Positions 1 to 8,489 of a stretch of DNA of 28,326 nucleotides are shown here, piece after piece (the stretch's first letter is position 1; every line of letters begins with the position of its first letter). Under the pieces are notes generated by a model. The model did not search any database and was not told where the DNA came from. It was given only the letters and a program-made list of their open reading frames with translations. The translations under genes were made by a program, and so were the position numbers. Source of the DNA: Nitrospira sp. (lineage in GTDB: Bacteria > Nitrospirota > Nitrospiria > Nitrospirales > Nitrospiraceae). Where the stretch lies: assembly GCA_015904045.1 (NCBI GenBank), contig JABMDG010000235.1, positions 1 through 28,326 on the forward strand. The letters are read 5' to 3'.

Positions 1-1
1 C

Positions 2-1726
2 GCGGTGGTGGACACGGACACGGTGGCGATCACCGTGACGGGGGTCAACGATGCGCCGGTGCTAGCCGTCAATGCTGGATCTACCGTGGTTCAGGGGGGG
101 ACGGATACGATTACGATTGCTGAACTACAAGTCACTGATGTCGACAATGCGCCGGCGCAGCTCACTTATACGGTAACGGTAGGACCAGTGAATGGGCAAC
201 TTGAACTGGTTGGTAGTCCAGGTGTGCCCATCAGTAGTTTCACACAGGCGCAGATCAACGCTGGACAAGTCGTTTATGTTCACAATGGTTCGGCGACGGT
301 CAGTGATGGTTTCACCTTCACGGTTAGCGACGGCGCAGGTGGTAACATTGGAGCCACCTCATTCGGGATCTCGGTGACGGGTGTCGTCAATAGCCCTCCG
401 GTTCTGGCCACGAATGCCGGGTCGACTGTGACCCAAGGGCTAGTGGACGTCATCACCTCGGCTGAATTGCGCGTGACGGACGCGAATCATCCGCCGGCGC
501 AGCTGGTTTACACAGTTACGGCGTCGCCGCTGAACGGTCACCTTGAGCTGACGACCGCTCCCGGTGTGGCCATCACGAGCTTTACGCAGGCAGATATCGA
601 TGCCGGCCGATTGGTGTTCGTCCACAGCGGTGCGGTGAGTACCAGTGATCGCTTCATCTTTACCGTCAGTGACGGCGCAGGAGGTACAATTGGGGCCACC
701 ACGTTTGCGTTCACCGTATCGCCCTTTGCTCCTCCGCCGCCTCCCCCTCCGCCCCCCCCTCCGGATCCAGGCCCCGGTCCAGGGCCAGGTCCTGGACCCA
801 ATCCGTCTGGATTGCCGTCCGCAGGAGGTGTCCTCTCTCTCCCCTTTGTCCTAGCTCCACCGGACAGGGCGTGGATATCAGGCGGAGACCGTGGTGATGT
901 GGCTGGAGGGACAGGGCCGCGGGTTGCAACGTCAAGCCTCATGCCGACGAAGAGTGTGGAAGGCGCAGTCAAGCATCCGCCGCTTAATATTGTGCCGGAG
1001 GGGCAGACGGTCACCAGCGGCACCTCGTTTAGCCTCGCCGGCATCAGCGTGATAGACGAAGACGGCGATCTGGCCACGGTTCAATTGACGGTCACGAACG
1101 GAACCCTCACGGTGACTCTGGCAGGGGAGGCCGCCATTGCGGAGGGGGCAAACGGCACGTCAACCATGACATTGTCCGGCACTGAAGATGAGATCAATGC
1201 GACCTTGGCGACGCTGACCTACCGATCGGCGTCGAACTATAGCGGGACCGATGCGCTGGTCCTGCTTTCGACTGATGTGAAAGGTTCGATGGACAGCACG
1301 ACAGTGACCATCACGGTATCAGCGGCAAGCGAGGGAGCACCTTCTCTCGACAGTCTTGCCGCGCAATTGAACAGGTGGGCCGACGCGCTTGAGAAAAAGA
1401 TGCAGGAGCGAGAAGAGCAGGCACACCTCATTGCACGGATTGCAACGTTCTCCGGGATGGCACTGTCGGCAGGGTTCCTAGCATGGCTGCTTCGCAGCGG
1501 GTCCTTATTGGCGAGCTTTCTCGTCTCACTGCCGGCCTGGCGCCATTTCGATCCGTTGCCGGTACTGGGTTTAGGGAGACGGCGGCGGAAGGAGCGAGAT
1601 CAAGAAATGCGCGAAGACCATGAACAGGAAAACCGTGAGTTTCAGGGTCTGGATCGAATATTGAAATCCAAGACGCAGACAACCAAGCCGCAAGACGCGG
1701 GTCGCGGGAGGCATCCGGAAGCATAA
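2..1726 (+). CDS. C-terminal part of a large cadherin/CSPG-repeat surface protein with a membrane anchor (5' end outside window)
   Basis: The reading frame is already open at the window edge, and the first residues belong to the end of an earlier repeat (VAITVTGVNDAP), so the true start lies upstream. Counting from the GTG at base 5, residues 19-132 and 133-239 are two repeats of the CSPG/Cadherin_3 type (each with AEL.VTD, PAQL.YTVT, SFTQA.I.AG and FTVSDGAGG). A Pro- then Gly/Pro-rich linker follows at about 243-268, then a different cadherin-like beta domain at about 325-445. After a charged helical stretch comes a hydrophobic segment (about 475-515) containing LRSGSLLASFLVSLPAW and FDPLPVLG, then a basic, probably cytoplasmic tail. 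The architecture indicates a surface-exposed filamentous or adhesive protein held in a membrane by its C-terminus. The stop TAA overlaps the ATG of the following kinase by one base, so the two are probably translationally coupled. The binding partner is not visible from sequence. Confidence 0.85.
   Translation, partial: AVVDTDTVAITVTGVNDAPVLAVNAGSTVVQGGTDTITIAELQVTDVDNAPAQLTYTVTVGPVNGQLELVGSPGVPISSFTQAQINAGQVVYVHNGSATVSDGFTFTVSDGAGGNIGATSFGISVTGVVNSPPVLATNAGSTVTQGLVDVITSAELRVTDANHPPAQLVYTVTASPLNGHLELTTAPGVAITSFTQADIDAGRLVFVHSGAVSTSDRFIFTVSDGAGGTIGATTFAFTVSPFAPPPPPPPPPPPDPGPGPGPGPGPNPSGLPSAGGVLSLPFVLAPPDRAWISGGDRGDVAGGTGPRVATSSLMPTKSVEGAVKHPPLNIVPEGQTVTSGTSFSLAGISVIDEDGDLATVQLTVTNGTLTVTLAGEAAIAEGANGTSTMTLSGTEDEINATLATLTYRSASNYSGTDALVLLSTDVKGSMDSTTVTITVSAASEGAPSLDSLAAQLNRWADALEKKMQEREEQAHLIARIATFSGMALSAGFLAWLLRSGSLLASFLVSLPAWRHFDPLPVLGLGRRRRKERDQEMREDHEQENREFQGLDRILKSKTQTTKPQDAGRGRHPEA
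59..721 (+). repeat. Two tandem CSPG/cadherin-like protein repeats (about 342 bp period)
   Basis: Two consecutive units begin with VLAVNAGSTV and VLATNAGSTV, 114 residues apart, and both end in FTVSDGAGG.IGAT.F. They are similar in protein but clearly diverged in DNA, so this is an old domain duplication and not a recent tandem expansion. More units probably lie upstream of the window. Confidence 0.8.
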
Positions 1727-3636
1727 TGCGTACGACGCCCTTAGTGTGGGTCAGTCTTGGCTTGGTCAGTCTGACGATCAGTGTAATGCTGGCGGGCGAT
1801 TTCCTCATCGATTTGGTGCCGAGCCGCGATCGCCAGGTTTTCGACTATCGGCGCAATGTAGCAGAATCGTTGGCCGTTCAATATTCCTCGCTTGCCCAAC
1901 GAAATCAGCTTGAGACGATCAAATTCGCGATGGAAAATTTTGCCGAGCGAAATCAGGATATCTTGTCGCTGGCACTCCTTCGTAAGAACGGGACGGCGGT
2001 CGCACAGGTTGGAGATCATGCTCGGATGTGGGAGCAGCCGCCCGGAGAGGAATCCACGCTCGAATTTCTCCAGGTTCCTATCTTTTCCGGTGAACAGCCA
2101 TGGGGCACACTGCAAATTGCCTTTCGGCAGGCCGACCCATCCGGGGCGTCATGGCTTCTGACAGACCCCCGGGTACGGTTCCTTGCGTTCGTCAGTGTAA
2201 TGGGATTTGTCGGTTACCTCGTTTTTATGAAACGCACGCTGCGTCAACTCGATCCCTCAGGTGTCGTTCCTGCCCGTGTGAAGGCCGCGCTCGATGCGCT
2301 CACGCAAGGCGTAGTCATGATCGACGACCGGAATTTTATCGTCTTGGCCAACGAGGCCTTTTGCTCTGCGGTTGGAAAGCCGGTGACATCGCTGATCGGG
2401 GCTGACCTCGACACGATGTTGTGGAGATTCGATGAGCCCGCAGGGATGATCTCGGTGTATCCATGGTTTCAGGCGGTGAAAGAGAAACAGTCACAAGAAG
2501 GTGTGTCCCTTCTTCTGGATTCACCCCAGGGGGGCTTAAGAAAGTTTATCGTCAATGCTGTGCCCATCATCGATGGCAATTCGGTTAAAGGCGTGCTGGT
2601 CTCCTTCCACGATGTCACCGAGCTGGACAGAATAAATTCTGAACTCAAGGAGGCCAACAGTGAATTGGAATGGTCACGGACTCAGATCCTGGAAAAAAAC
2701 CAGGCACTCGAGAAAACGAATTCAAGCCTCTCTGTTGAAATCAACGAACGGAAGAAGGTCGAGGCGGAGAAGGAGCAGTTGTATCAGCGGCTGATGGTGG
2801 CGTCACGTCAAGCGGGCATGGCAGATGTGGCCTCGAACGTGCTTCACAACGTCGGAAATGTACTGAATAGCATCAATGTGTCGACGGATACCCTGTTGAA
2901 GACGCTGCGGAAGCCGATGGTGGGCGATGTGTGCCGGATTGCATCGCTCTTTCGTGAGCACCAAAGCGATCTGAAGGAATTTCTGACGGTCGATCCGCAG
3001 GGCAAGCAAATCCCTGGGTATTTGAGCTTGGTTGCCGATTCTCTCAGCGGGAGTCACCAGACGATTCAGGGCGAACTTGAATCCCTCGTAAACAAGCTTG
3101 AACATGTGAAGCAGGTGGTTCTGTCGCAGCAAGACATTGCCCAAACAGGTTGTATTCGTGAGTCATCCCGAATGGTAGATCTGATGGAACAAGCTCTGTT
3201 GATGGCCCTGCCTGAACCGGAGAAATATCGGGTTCGCGTGTCCCGGGAATACGGCTTTGTTCCATTGATCATGACGGATCGGCATCAAGTGCTGCAGATC
3301 TTGGTCAATTTGATCGCGAATGCTAAAGATGCCATGGCCACGCAACCGGCGGCGACCCACCAACTGTCTGTGCGTGTCGGTATGGCCGGAGATGGCACCA
3401 ATTCCGTACGGCTTGAAGTGGCGGACAGCGGCTGCGGGATTCCCTCCGAACATCTTCCACGCTTGTTTATGCAAGGATTTACGACAAAACAACATGGACA
3501 CGGCTTGGGCCTGCACAGTGCCGCCATTTCTGCGAAGAACATGGGCGGCTCCATTCAAGCCTCTAGCCCCGGTGTGGGAGGAGGAGCCACATTCACACTT
3601 TCTCTCCCGGTGGTCCTGGCAGATGTTGCTGCATGA
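1726..3636 (+). CDS. Membrane sensor histidine kinase with PAS domain and atypical H-box
   Basis: This 636-residue protein has an N-terminal membrane helix (about 6-30), an extracytoplasmic sensor region (31-148), a second helix (about 150-168), a PAS domain (about 183-300, ending SFHDVTELDRINSEL), a coiled coil (300-360), a dimerisation/H-box helix and a HATPase_c domain. ATP-binding motifs are intact: N-box ILVNLIANAKDAM (525-537), G1 DSGCGIP (567-573) and the F/G2 region GFTTKQHGHGLGL (584-596). The probable phospho-acceptor is His374 in ASNVLHNVGNVLNSI. It is followed by Asn where HisKA kinases usually have Glu or Asp, and it lacks the usual Pro. The start ATG overlaps the stop of the upstream surface protein, and its stop overlaps the ATG of a response-regulator remnant. 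I infer autophosphorylation in response to a periplasmic or surface cue; the ligand is unknown and the cognate regulator next door appears dead. Confidence 0.92.
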   Translation: MRTTPLVWVSLGLVSLTISVMLAGDFLIDLVPSRDRQVFDYRRNVAESLAVQYSSLAQRNQLETIKFAMENFAERNQDILSLALLRKNGTAVAQVGDHARMWEQPPGEESTLEFLQVPIFSGEQPWGTLQIAFRQADPSGASWLLTDPRVRFLAFVSVMGFVGYLVFMKRTLRQLDPSGVVPARVKAALDALTQGVVMIDDRNFIVLANEAFCSAVGKPVTSLIGADLDTMLWRFDEPAGMISVYPWFQAVKEKQSQEGVSLLLDSPQGGLRKFIVNAVPIIDGNSVKGVLVSFHDVTELDRINSELKEANSELEWSRTQILEKNQALEKTNSSLSVEINERKKVEAEKEQLYQRLMVASRQAGMADVASNVLHNVGNVLNSINVSTDTLLKTLRKPMVGDVCRIASLFREHQSDLKEFLTVDPQGKQIPGYLSLVADSLSGSHQTIQGELESLVNKLEHVKQVVLSQQDIAQTGCIRESSRMVDLMEQALLMALPEPEKYRVRVSREYGFVPLIMTDRHQVLQILVNLIANAKDAMATQPAATHQLSVRVGMAGDGTNSVRLEVADSGCGIPSEHLPRLFMQGFTTKQHGHGLGLHSAAISAKNMGGSIQASSPGVGGGATFTLSLPVVLADVAA

Positions 3637-3781
3637 AGCACGAGGGAGGCATCGACAATCGGCGGATCCTGCTTGTGGACCAAAAAATCTCATCCACGAG
3701 GGGTTCCAGCTAATCCTTGATGCGAAGGGTGGCGGATCTGGAATCAGCCCAAGCGAAGTCCCGATTCAGGCTGCCCTTTAA
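3633..3781 (+). pseudogene. Remnant of a response-regulator receiver domain (frameshifted and truncated)
   Basis: An ATG overlaps the kinase stop (ATGA at 3633-3636), as is usual for kinase-regulator pairs. The first frame reads MKHEGGIDNRRILLVDQK and then runs to a stop at 3711-3713. The -1 frame continues from the A-run at 3682-3687 as KNLIHEGFQLILDAKGGGSG to a stop at 3779-3781. Adding one A to the run joins the two into RRILLVDQKNLIHEGFQLIL, which matches the start of receiver domains of the form ILLVDDNxxIHEDFRKIL with the same spacing. The second acidic residue of the DD pair is Gln, and everything beyond beta1-alpha1, including the phospho-acceptor Asp, is missing. I read it as a decayed gene. 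An alternative is a fortuitous 26-residue coupled peptide. Confidence 0.7.
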
Positions 3782-4043
3782 TGGATAAACTCCGCCTCGT
3801 TGTAAACTGGATTCACACCGCCTGACCGAGATCCTCTCTCCCTCACACCGTGTTACGTATCCAACGCCCCCTTCTTCCAGCGGGCGCAAGCCGATGTGTA
3901 TACTGTCACAAGTCTCTAGGGCCAGCGAAGCCGAATGGTTCCGCTTGAGCTCTCGGCGTAAGGGGAGTACATAGGAAGCAAGACGGTCGACGACTCAGCG
4001 AAGCGACGGCCTGTCCGATCTGTATGTGAATCTCGAGGGGGTG
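3782..4043. other. Intergenic region between the response-regulator remnant and sdhC
   Basis: No coding frame with recognisable similarity, RNA gene or clear hairpin terminator is visible. A TATACT at 3899-3904 could be a -10 box for the sdh operon, but no good -35 lies at the right distance. The octamer AGCGAAGC occurs twice (near 3924 and near 3998), which may be chance. The lack of coding signal fits a region left by decay of the rest of the regulator gene. Confidence 0.4.
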
Positions 4044-4721
4044 ATGCGGCGCTCCAACCAATTTCAGACCTCGCTGAGCAGCAAAGTCGCCGTGGCTCTA
4101 AGTGGGCTAGGCCTGGCAGGATTCGTGAGTTTTCATATGCTGGGCAATCTCCAAGTATTCGAGGGGCCCGACGCGCTTAACGGATATGCCGCGTTCCTGC
4201 GCGAGATGCCGATTGTCTTATGGAGTGCGCGGCTTGGGCTGCTGGCAGTTGCGGTCGCCCACATCGCCCTGGCCATCCAGCTTGCCCTCCGGAACCGACG
4301 CGCCCGTCCAGTGGCCTACGCGGTCCGTGAATATCGGGTCGCGTCCATGGCTTCTCGCACGATGGCGCTCACCGGCAGCCTGCTCCTGCTCTTCATCGTG
4401 TTTCACATCCTGCATTTGACCGTAGGTGTCGGTGATCCATCCCTTCACGAGCAATTGGATGAGCGAGGCCATCGGGATGTCTACGGCAAGGTGATCCAGG
4501 CATTTCACAATCCCTTCTATGTGGCGCTCTATTGCGCAGGGCAGCTGGTGCTCGGGATGCATCTCAGTCATGCGGTGTCCGGAAGCTTACAGACACTAGG
4601 GGTCGAGCATGCGGCGCTCATTCGTCTCTTTAGGGCTGCGGGGCCCGCGGTCGCTCTGTTTGTGGTGATGGGCAATCTGGCGATCATTTTCGCGGTCTTT
4701 CTGGGATTGGTACGGCCATGA
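4044..4721 (+). CDS. sdhC: Succinate dehydrogenase/fumarate reductase cytochrome b subunit (type B, di-heme)
   Basis: This is the membrane anchor of complex II. It has about five hydrophobic segments (roughly 15-35, 55-82, 106-128, 155-178 and 200-222), the single-subunit five-helix design of the Bacillus/Wolinella b558-type protein. Candidate heme ligands are His31 (FHMLGNLQ), His73 (AHIALA), His121/His124 (FHILHL) and His173/His176 (MHLSHA). In this family two b-hemes pass electrons between quinone and the flavoprotein/iron-sulfur arm. I chose the ATG at 4044 because GAGG (4035-4038) lies five bases upstream; an in-frame GTG at 4026 would add six residues but has no ribosome binding site. 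It overlaps sdhA by ATGA. The sequence does not show whether the complex runs as succinate oxidation or fumarate reduction. Confidence 0.92.
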   Translation: MRRSNQFQTSLSSKVAVALSGLGLAGFVSFHMLGNLQVFEGPDALNGYAAFLREMPIVLWSARLGLLAVAVAHIALAIQLALRNRRARPVAYAVREYRVASMASRTMALTGSLLLLFIVFHILHLTVGVGDPSLHEQLDERGHRDVYGKVIQAFHNPFYVALYCAGQLVLGMHLSHAVSGSLQTLGVEHAALIRLFRAAGPAVALFVVMGNLAIIFAVFLGLVRP

Positions 4722-6631
4722 TGACACTCGATCCCAAGATCCCCCCTGGCCCGCTGGAAACGAAGTGGGAGCGGCGCCGATTCACCGAAAAACTCGTGAG
4801 TCCAGGAAATAAGAGGCGGATCAACATCATCGTCGTTGGCACTGGATTGGCCGGAGCCAGCGCGGCGTCGACATTGGGTCAGCTTGGTTATCAGGTGGAG
4901 TGTTTTTGTTCCCAGGACAGCCCGAGACGGGCGCACAGTATCGCGGCGCAGGGCGGCATCAACGCGGCGAAGAATTATCAGGACGACGGAGACAGTGTCG
5001 CACGGTTATTTTACGACACCATCAAAGGGGGAGACTTTCGTTCACGTGAAGCGAATGTCTATCGGCTGGCCGAAGTCAGCACTCAAATCATTGATCAGTG
5101 TGTGGCGCTTGGTGTTCCTTTTGCGAGGGAGTATGGCGGACAGCTGGCCAACCGGTCGTTCGGCGGTGTGCAAGTCGCCCGCACGTTCTACTGCCGAGGC
5201 CAGACCGGACAGCAGCTCCTTCTGGGGGCCTATTCGGCTTTGTGTTGGCAGGTTGAGCGAGGGCAGGTGACGATGCGTCCGCGTACCGAAATGCTCGATC
5301 TTGTCGTGATCGACGGACATGCCCGGGGTATCGTGGTCCGTGACTTGGTGACGGGGCGTATTACGGCCCATATGGCACACGCGGTCGTGTTGGCGACCGG
5401 CGGTTACGGGAATGTGTACTATCGGTCCACCAATGCGAGCAGCTGCAATGTGACGGCAACGTATCGAGCCTGGAAACAAGGTGCCGCCTTTGCCAATCCC
5501 TGTTTCACGCAGATCCATCCGACGGCGATCCCGCCGGCGGAAACGAACCAAGCTAGACTGACACTCATGTCCGAATCCCTCCGGAACGACGGACGACTGT
5601 GGGTACCGAGTGCGCCTGCAGATCGCCGGCTTCCTGAAGAGATTCCCTTGTCCGAACGGGACTATTTCCTGGAGCGTCGGTATCCGAGGTTCGGCAACCT
5701 CGTGCCCCGTGATGTCGCCTCCCGCGCTGTGAAGGCGATGTGTGATGAGGGCCGCGGTGTCGGACCGGGTGGCCACGGTGTGTATTTGGATTTTGCCGAT
5801 GTCATCGAGCGGCAGGGAGTGGACGTCGTGCGGGAGCGATACGGCAACCTCTTCGAGATGTACCAGCGGATAACTGGGGAAGACGCCTACCGGGTACCTA
5901 TGCGCATCTATCCGGCCCCGCACTATACCATGGGGGGACTGTGGGTCGATTACAATTTGATGAGTACGATCCCAGGACTCTTTGTCATCGGCGAGGCGAA
6001 TTTTGCGGATCATGGCGCAAACCGGCTCGGCGCCAGCTCGCTGATGCAAGGCCTCGCCGATGGATATTTTATCCTGCCCTACACCATCGGTCATTACCTG
6101 GCGTCGGCAAAGGCCACTCCGGTGGGTGAGGAGCACCGCGCGTCTCGTGCGGCAGTGGAGCGTGTCACCGGTTTGGTGGCGACATTGCTCCGAGCCAACG
6201 GGCGCCGCACGGCGGCCTCGTTTCATCGGGAGGTGGGAAAGATTTTATGGGATCACTGCGGAATGGCGCGCTCTAAAGCAGGACTGACTGAAGCGCTGAA
6301 AGCGATCCCTGCGTTGCGCGAGGAGTTTTGGCGGGACGTAGCCGTCCCCGGATCGGGGGAGACATTCAATCAAGAGCTGGAGTATGCGGGCCGGGTGGCG
6401 GATTTTCTCGAGTTCGCTGAATTGCTGTGCCATGACGCCTTGCACCGGGAGGAGTCTTGCGGGGCACATTTTCGGGAGGAATATCAAACCGCCGATGGAG
6501 AGCCGCAACGAGACGATGAACGGTTCGCCCATGTGGCGGCCTGGGAATATCGGCAGGACGATTCCCCCATTCTGCACAAGGAGCCGCTCGCCTTCGAATT
6601 TGTACAGCCGACGACCAGAAGCTATCAGTGA
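4718..6631 (+). CDS. sdhA: Succinate dehydrogenase/fumarate reductase flavoprotein subunit
   Basis: At 637 residues it is full length for the catalytic subunit that interconverts succinate and fumarate with covalent FAD. The dinucleotide-binding start [14 protein letters not shown] is at 38-50. The FAD-linking histidine is His73 in [11 protein letters not shown]. Active-site motifs are HPTAIPP (267-273), RDVASRA (331-337) and HYTMGG (402-407), and the C-terminal FAD loop is [14 protein letters not shown] (429-442). The ATG overlaps the sdhC stop, implying coupled translation; a second ATG follows immediately and could also be used. The C-A-B gene order and sequence type match the type-B complexes of Bacillus, Bacteroidota and Epsilonproteobacteria. 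In an organism fixing CO2 by the reductive TCA cycle this enzyme would work as fumarate reductase, but that is inference. Confidence 0.96.
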   Translation: MMTLDPKIPPGPLETKWERRRFTEKLVSPGNKRRINIIVVGTGLAGASAASTLGQLGYQVECFCSQDSPRRAHSIAAQGGINAAKNYQDDGDSVARLFYDTIKGGDFRSREANVYRLAEVSTQIIDQCVALGVPFAREYGGQLANRSFGGVQVARTFYCRGQTGQQLLLGAYSALCWQVERGQVTMRPRTEMLDLVVIDGHARGIVVRDLVTGRITAHMAHAVVLATGGYGNVYYRSTNASSCNVTATYRAWKQGAAFANPCFTQIHPTAIPPAETNQARLTLMSESLRNDGRLWVPSAPADRRLPEEIPLSERDYFLERRYPRFGNLVPRDVASRAVKAMCDEGRGVGPGGHGVYLDFADVIERQGVDVVRERYGNLFEMYQRITGEDAYRVPMRIYPAPHYTMGGLWVDYNLMSTIPGLFVIGEANFADHGANRLGASSLMQGLADGYFILPYTIGHYLASAKATPVGEEHRASRAAVERVTGLVATLLRANGRRTAASFHREVGKILWDHCGMARSKAGLTEALKAIPALREEFWRDVAVPGSGETFNQELEYAGRVADFLEFAELLCHDALHREESCGAHFREEYQTADGEPQRDDERFAHVAAWEYRQDDSPILHKEPLAFEFVQPTTRSYQ

Positions 6632-6685
6632 CCGAACAGCGTGAATGGCCTCTTGTGAGGCGCCAAAGAAGGACATGAATCGGAG

Positions 6686-7474
6686 ATGAAACTTACGTTG
6701 AAGATATGGCGGCAGCAGGGCCCGCACGACACCGGGCGGTTGGTGTCTTATGAGACGGACGAGGTCAGTCCTGACATGTCGTTCCTGGAGATGCTCGACG
6801 GGGTCAACCAGCGGTTAATTCTCAAGGGGGAAGAACCGGTGGCGTTCGAACACGATTGCGGGGAAGGAATCTGCGGAAGTTGTTCCCTTGTGATCAACGG
6901 GGTGCCCCATGGCCCGGAACGGGGTATGGCTGCCTGCCAGCTCTATATGCGCCGGTTTTCCGCTGGAGATGTGATTACGATCGAGCCGTGGCGCGCGCGG
7001 GCCTTTCCGATCATCAAGGATCTTGTCGTTGATCGGAGCGCACTGGACCGGCTGATGCAGGCAGGCGGGTATATCTCGGTCAATACGGGCGGGGCGGTCG
7101 ACGGCAACGTACTGCTGATCGGTAAGGAGCAGGCTGAGACCGCCATGGACGCGGCTTCCTGCATCGGTTGCGGAGCGTGTGTGGCCGCATGCAAAAATGC
7201 ATCGGCCACGTTGTTCGTGGCAGCCAAGGTCTCTCATCTTGGCACGTTGCCCCAAGGTAAGCCGGAACGGGCTCGGCGAGTCGCTGCGATGATGGAGGCG
7301 ATGGACCGGGAAGGATTCGGCGCCTGCGGCAATCAATACGAGTGCGAAGCGGTCTGCCCCAAACGCATCAGTACGCGATTCATCGCCATGCTCAACCGGG
7401 AATATCTCCGTGCCGGCTTCGTCGCCTCCGGATCGCCCGCCGAACCAGACTCGCCGCAGGCTGAGCCTGATTAG
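6686..7474 (+). CDS. sdhB: Succinate dehydrogenase/fumarate reductase iron-sulfur subunit
   Basis: This 262-residue subunit carries the three-cluster electron wire between FAD and the b-hemes. The [2Fe-2S] site is Cys58, Cys63, Cys66 and Cys84 (CGEGICGSC...AAC). The [4Fe-4S] and [3Fe-4S] ligands are Cys159, 162, 165 and 169 ([11 protein letters not shown]) and Cys214, 220 and 224 ([13 protein letters not shown]). All are present, so the complex looks functional. It lies 54 bases after sdhA. An in-frame stop at 6656 leaves ATG 6686 as the only sensible start, and the only purine-rich site, GGAG, touches the start codon directly, so initiation may be unusual. The last 20 residues are a Pro/Glu-rich tail without an evident role. 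Confidence 0.96.
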   Translation: MKLTLKIWRQQGPHDTGRLVSYETDEVSPDMSFLEMLDGVNQRLILKGEEPVAFEHDCGEGICGSCSLVINGVPHGPERGMAACQLYMRRFSAGDVITIEPWRARAFPIIKDLVVDRSALDRLMQAGGYISVNTGGAVDGNVLLIGKEQAETAMDAASCIGCGACVAACKNASATLFVAAKVSHLGTLPQGKPERARRVAAMMEAMDREGFGACGNQYECEAVCPKRISTRFIAMLNREYLRAGFVASGSPAEPDSPQAEPD

Positions 7475-7537
7475 CTACCCGCAGTTCCCCTGAGTGAATC
7501 CGGCGGCTGTCGCCCGTTGCGCAGGATGCCAATCAGC

Positions 7538-7565
7538 TTGACTGTGGGGGAAAGGTCTTTATAGT
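7538..7565 (+). promoter_or_regulatory. Sigma70-type promoter upstream of the Zn-ribbon PilZ gene
   Basis: TTGACT (7538-7543), a 16-base spacer and TATAGT (7560-7565). The expected start of transcription is at about 7572, exactly where an in-frame GTG lies (7572-7574). The transcript is therefore either leaderless from that GTG or has a leader of about 48 bases before ATG 7620. Confidence 0.6.
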
Positions 7566-7619
7566 TCGATCGTGAGAGTGTGGGAACCCGCTTGTCCGTG
7601 GTGGAGACCCAAGACTGTC

Positions 7620-8177
7620 ATGAGCCGTCAAATCACCTGTCCGAGGTGCCGGAACAGCGGTGTGCTCCGGTCCCGTCCGCAATCGCCGCGGGAACATGTC
7701 GCGATGTGGATTGGCATTGTGCCGTTCCACTGCCAGACTTGCAGCCATCGCTTCTTAGCCTGGAGTATAGGGAAAGGGGATTCCGGCCATCTGATCGACC
7801 GCCGGGAACATCTCCGCATTCCCGTTCGATTATGCCTGTCATTTTCGGGCGGGAAAGTGCGGGGTGAAGGCACTGTCATGGATCTGTCGCTGGGCGGCTG
7901 TGTTATTCAAAGCAATACGCAGGTGCATGTCGACGACATCTTCTATCTGGAAATCGGGATCGCCCCGAACGAGCCCCCTATTGAGGTGGCGGCGATAGTT
8001 CGATCCGTCAGCTCGCGCGGCATTGCACTCAAGTTTCTCCGAAAGGCCCAGGAAAACAAACGGCTCCTTGAGTTCATTCATTCTCGCTCAGGTGTCACGT
8101 CCTCTGTCTTGACTAAGGCGGTGGCCTCGCCGATTGCCAGTCCGCTCGTTCAGGGGCAAAGCAGTTCCCATGACTAA
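7620..8177 (+). CDS. Zinc-ribbon plus PilZ domain protein
   Basis: The N-terminus has a CxxC...CxxC pair (Cys7/Cys10 and Cys38/Cys41, CPRC and CQTC) typical of a zinc ribbon. A PilZ domain follows at about 60-155, with the c-di-GMP binding signatures RxxxR (Arg62-Arg66 in DRREHLR) and DxSxxG (88-93, DLSLGG) intact. The family fact is that these two motifs bind cyclic di-GMP; the output here is unknown. Start choice: ATG 7620 puts CPRC near the N-terminus as in zinc-ribbon proteins. The in-frame GTG 7572 would add 16 residues and is supported only by its position at the predicted transcription start. It follows the sdh operon by about 145 bases but has its own promoter. It ends six bases from a convergent gene. 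Confidence 0.85.
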   Translation: MSRQITCPRCRNSGVLRSRPQSPREHVAMWIGIVPFHCQTCSHRFLAWSIGKGDSGHLIDRREHLRIPVRLCLSFSGGKVRGEGTVMDLSLGGCVIQSNTQVHVDDIFYLEIGIAPNEPPIEVAAIVRSVSSRGIALKFLRKAQENKRLLEFIHSRSGVTSSVLTKAVASPIASPLVQGQSSSHD

Positions 8178-8183
8178 GAGCCG

Positions 8184-8489
8184 CTAGAGGGGCGTTTCCC
8201 AGGCTGACGGAAGCGGGTAATCCGTCACTAACTGATCATGTTTCGTGAGGTCGTAAGGTTCAACTGTCAGATCGTTCCGATCCAGCGGCTCTGTACACAT
8301 GGCCGAGCAGAGAAAATCGATGAGCGCGTGTGCTTGGTCCTCGGTGGAAAACCGGCATAGGCCATACTCCGGCATATTGGAGGAAGGATGCCAGAAGGCA
8401 AGGTCGATCGCACTGCCTTGATAGATACCCAGCGTGTGGTGCCGCACCTGAAATCCGCCGGGCAAATGAGACGACCGTTCGAGAGTCAT
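8184..8489 (-). CDS. Uncharacterised protein
   Basis: I do not recognise this protein. From ATG 8489 it encodes 101 residues with no signal peptide or membrane helix. It reads like a small soluble alpha/beta domain: GFQVRHHTLGIYQGSAIDLAFW, then CRFSTEDQAHALIDFL. The frame is open further upstream, to an ATG at 8582 that would add 31 residues of low-complexity Pro/Gly-rich character. I prefer the inner start because the upstream part looks non-coding, though no clear ribosome binding site precedes either. It is convergent with the PilZ gene and divergent from the bactofilin gene. Whether it is expressed cannot be judged from sequence. Confidence 0.55.
   Translation of the reverse strand: MTLERSSHLPGGFQVRHHTLGIYQGSAIDLAFWHPSSNMPEYGLCRFSTEDQAHALIDFLCSAMCTEPLDRNDLTVEPYDLTKHDQLVTDYPLPSAWETPL

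Noticed and set aside
731..808. Pro/Gly-coding low-complexity tract as a nucleotide repeat element
   Set aside because: It is in frame and encodes the flexible linker of the surface protein; there is no exact DNA repeat unit beyond the codons.
538..1077. Minus-strand frame with a long Gly-rich run
   Set aside because: The Gly tract is simply the reverse reading of the Pro-rich linker codons of the surface protein.
5042..6226. 394-codon open frame on the minus strand inside sdhA
   Set aside because: It lies wholly antisense to a clearly conserved gene, and its translation is rich in His/Arg/Thr without any domain. It is a codon-bias shadow.
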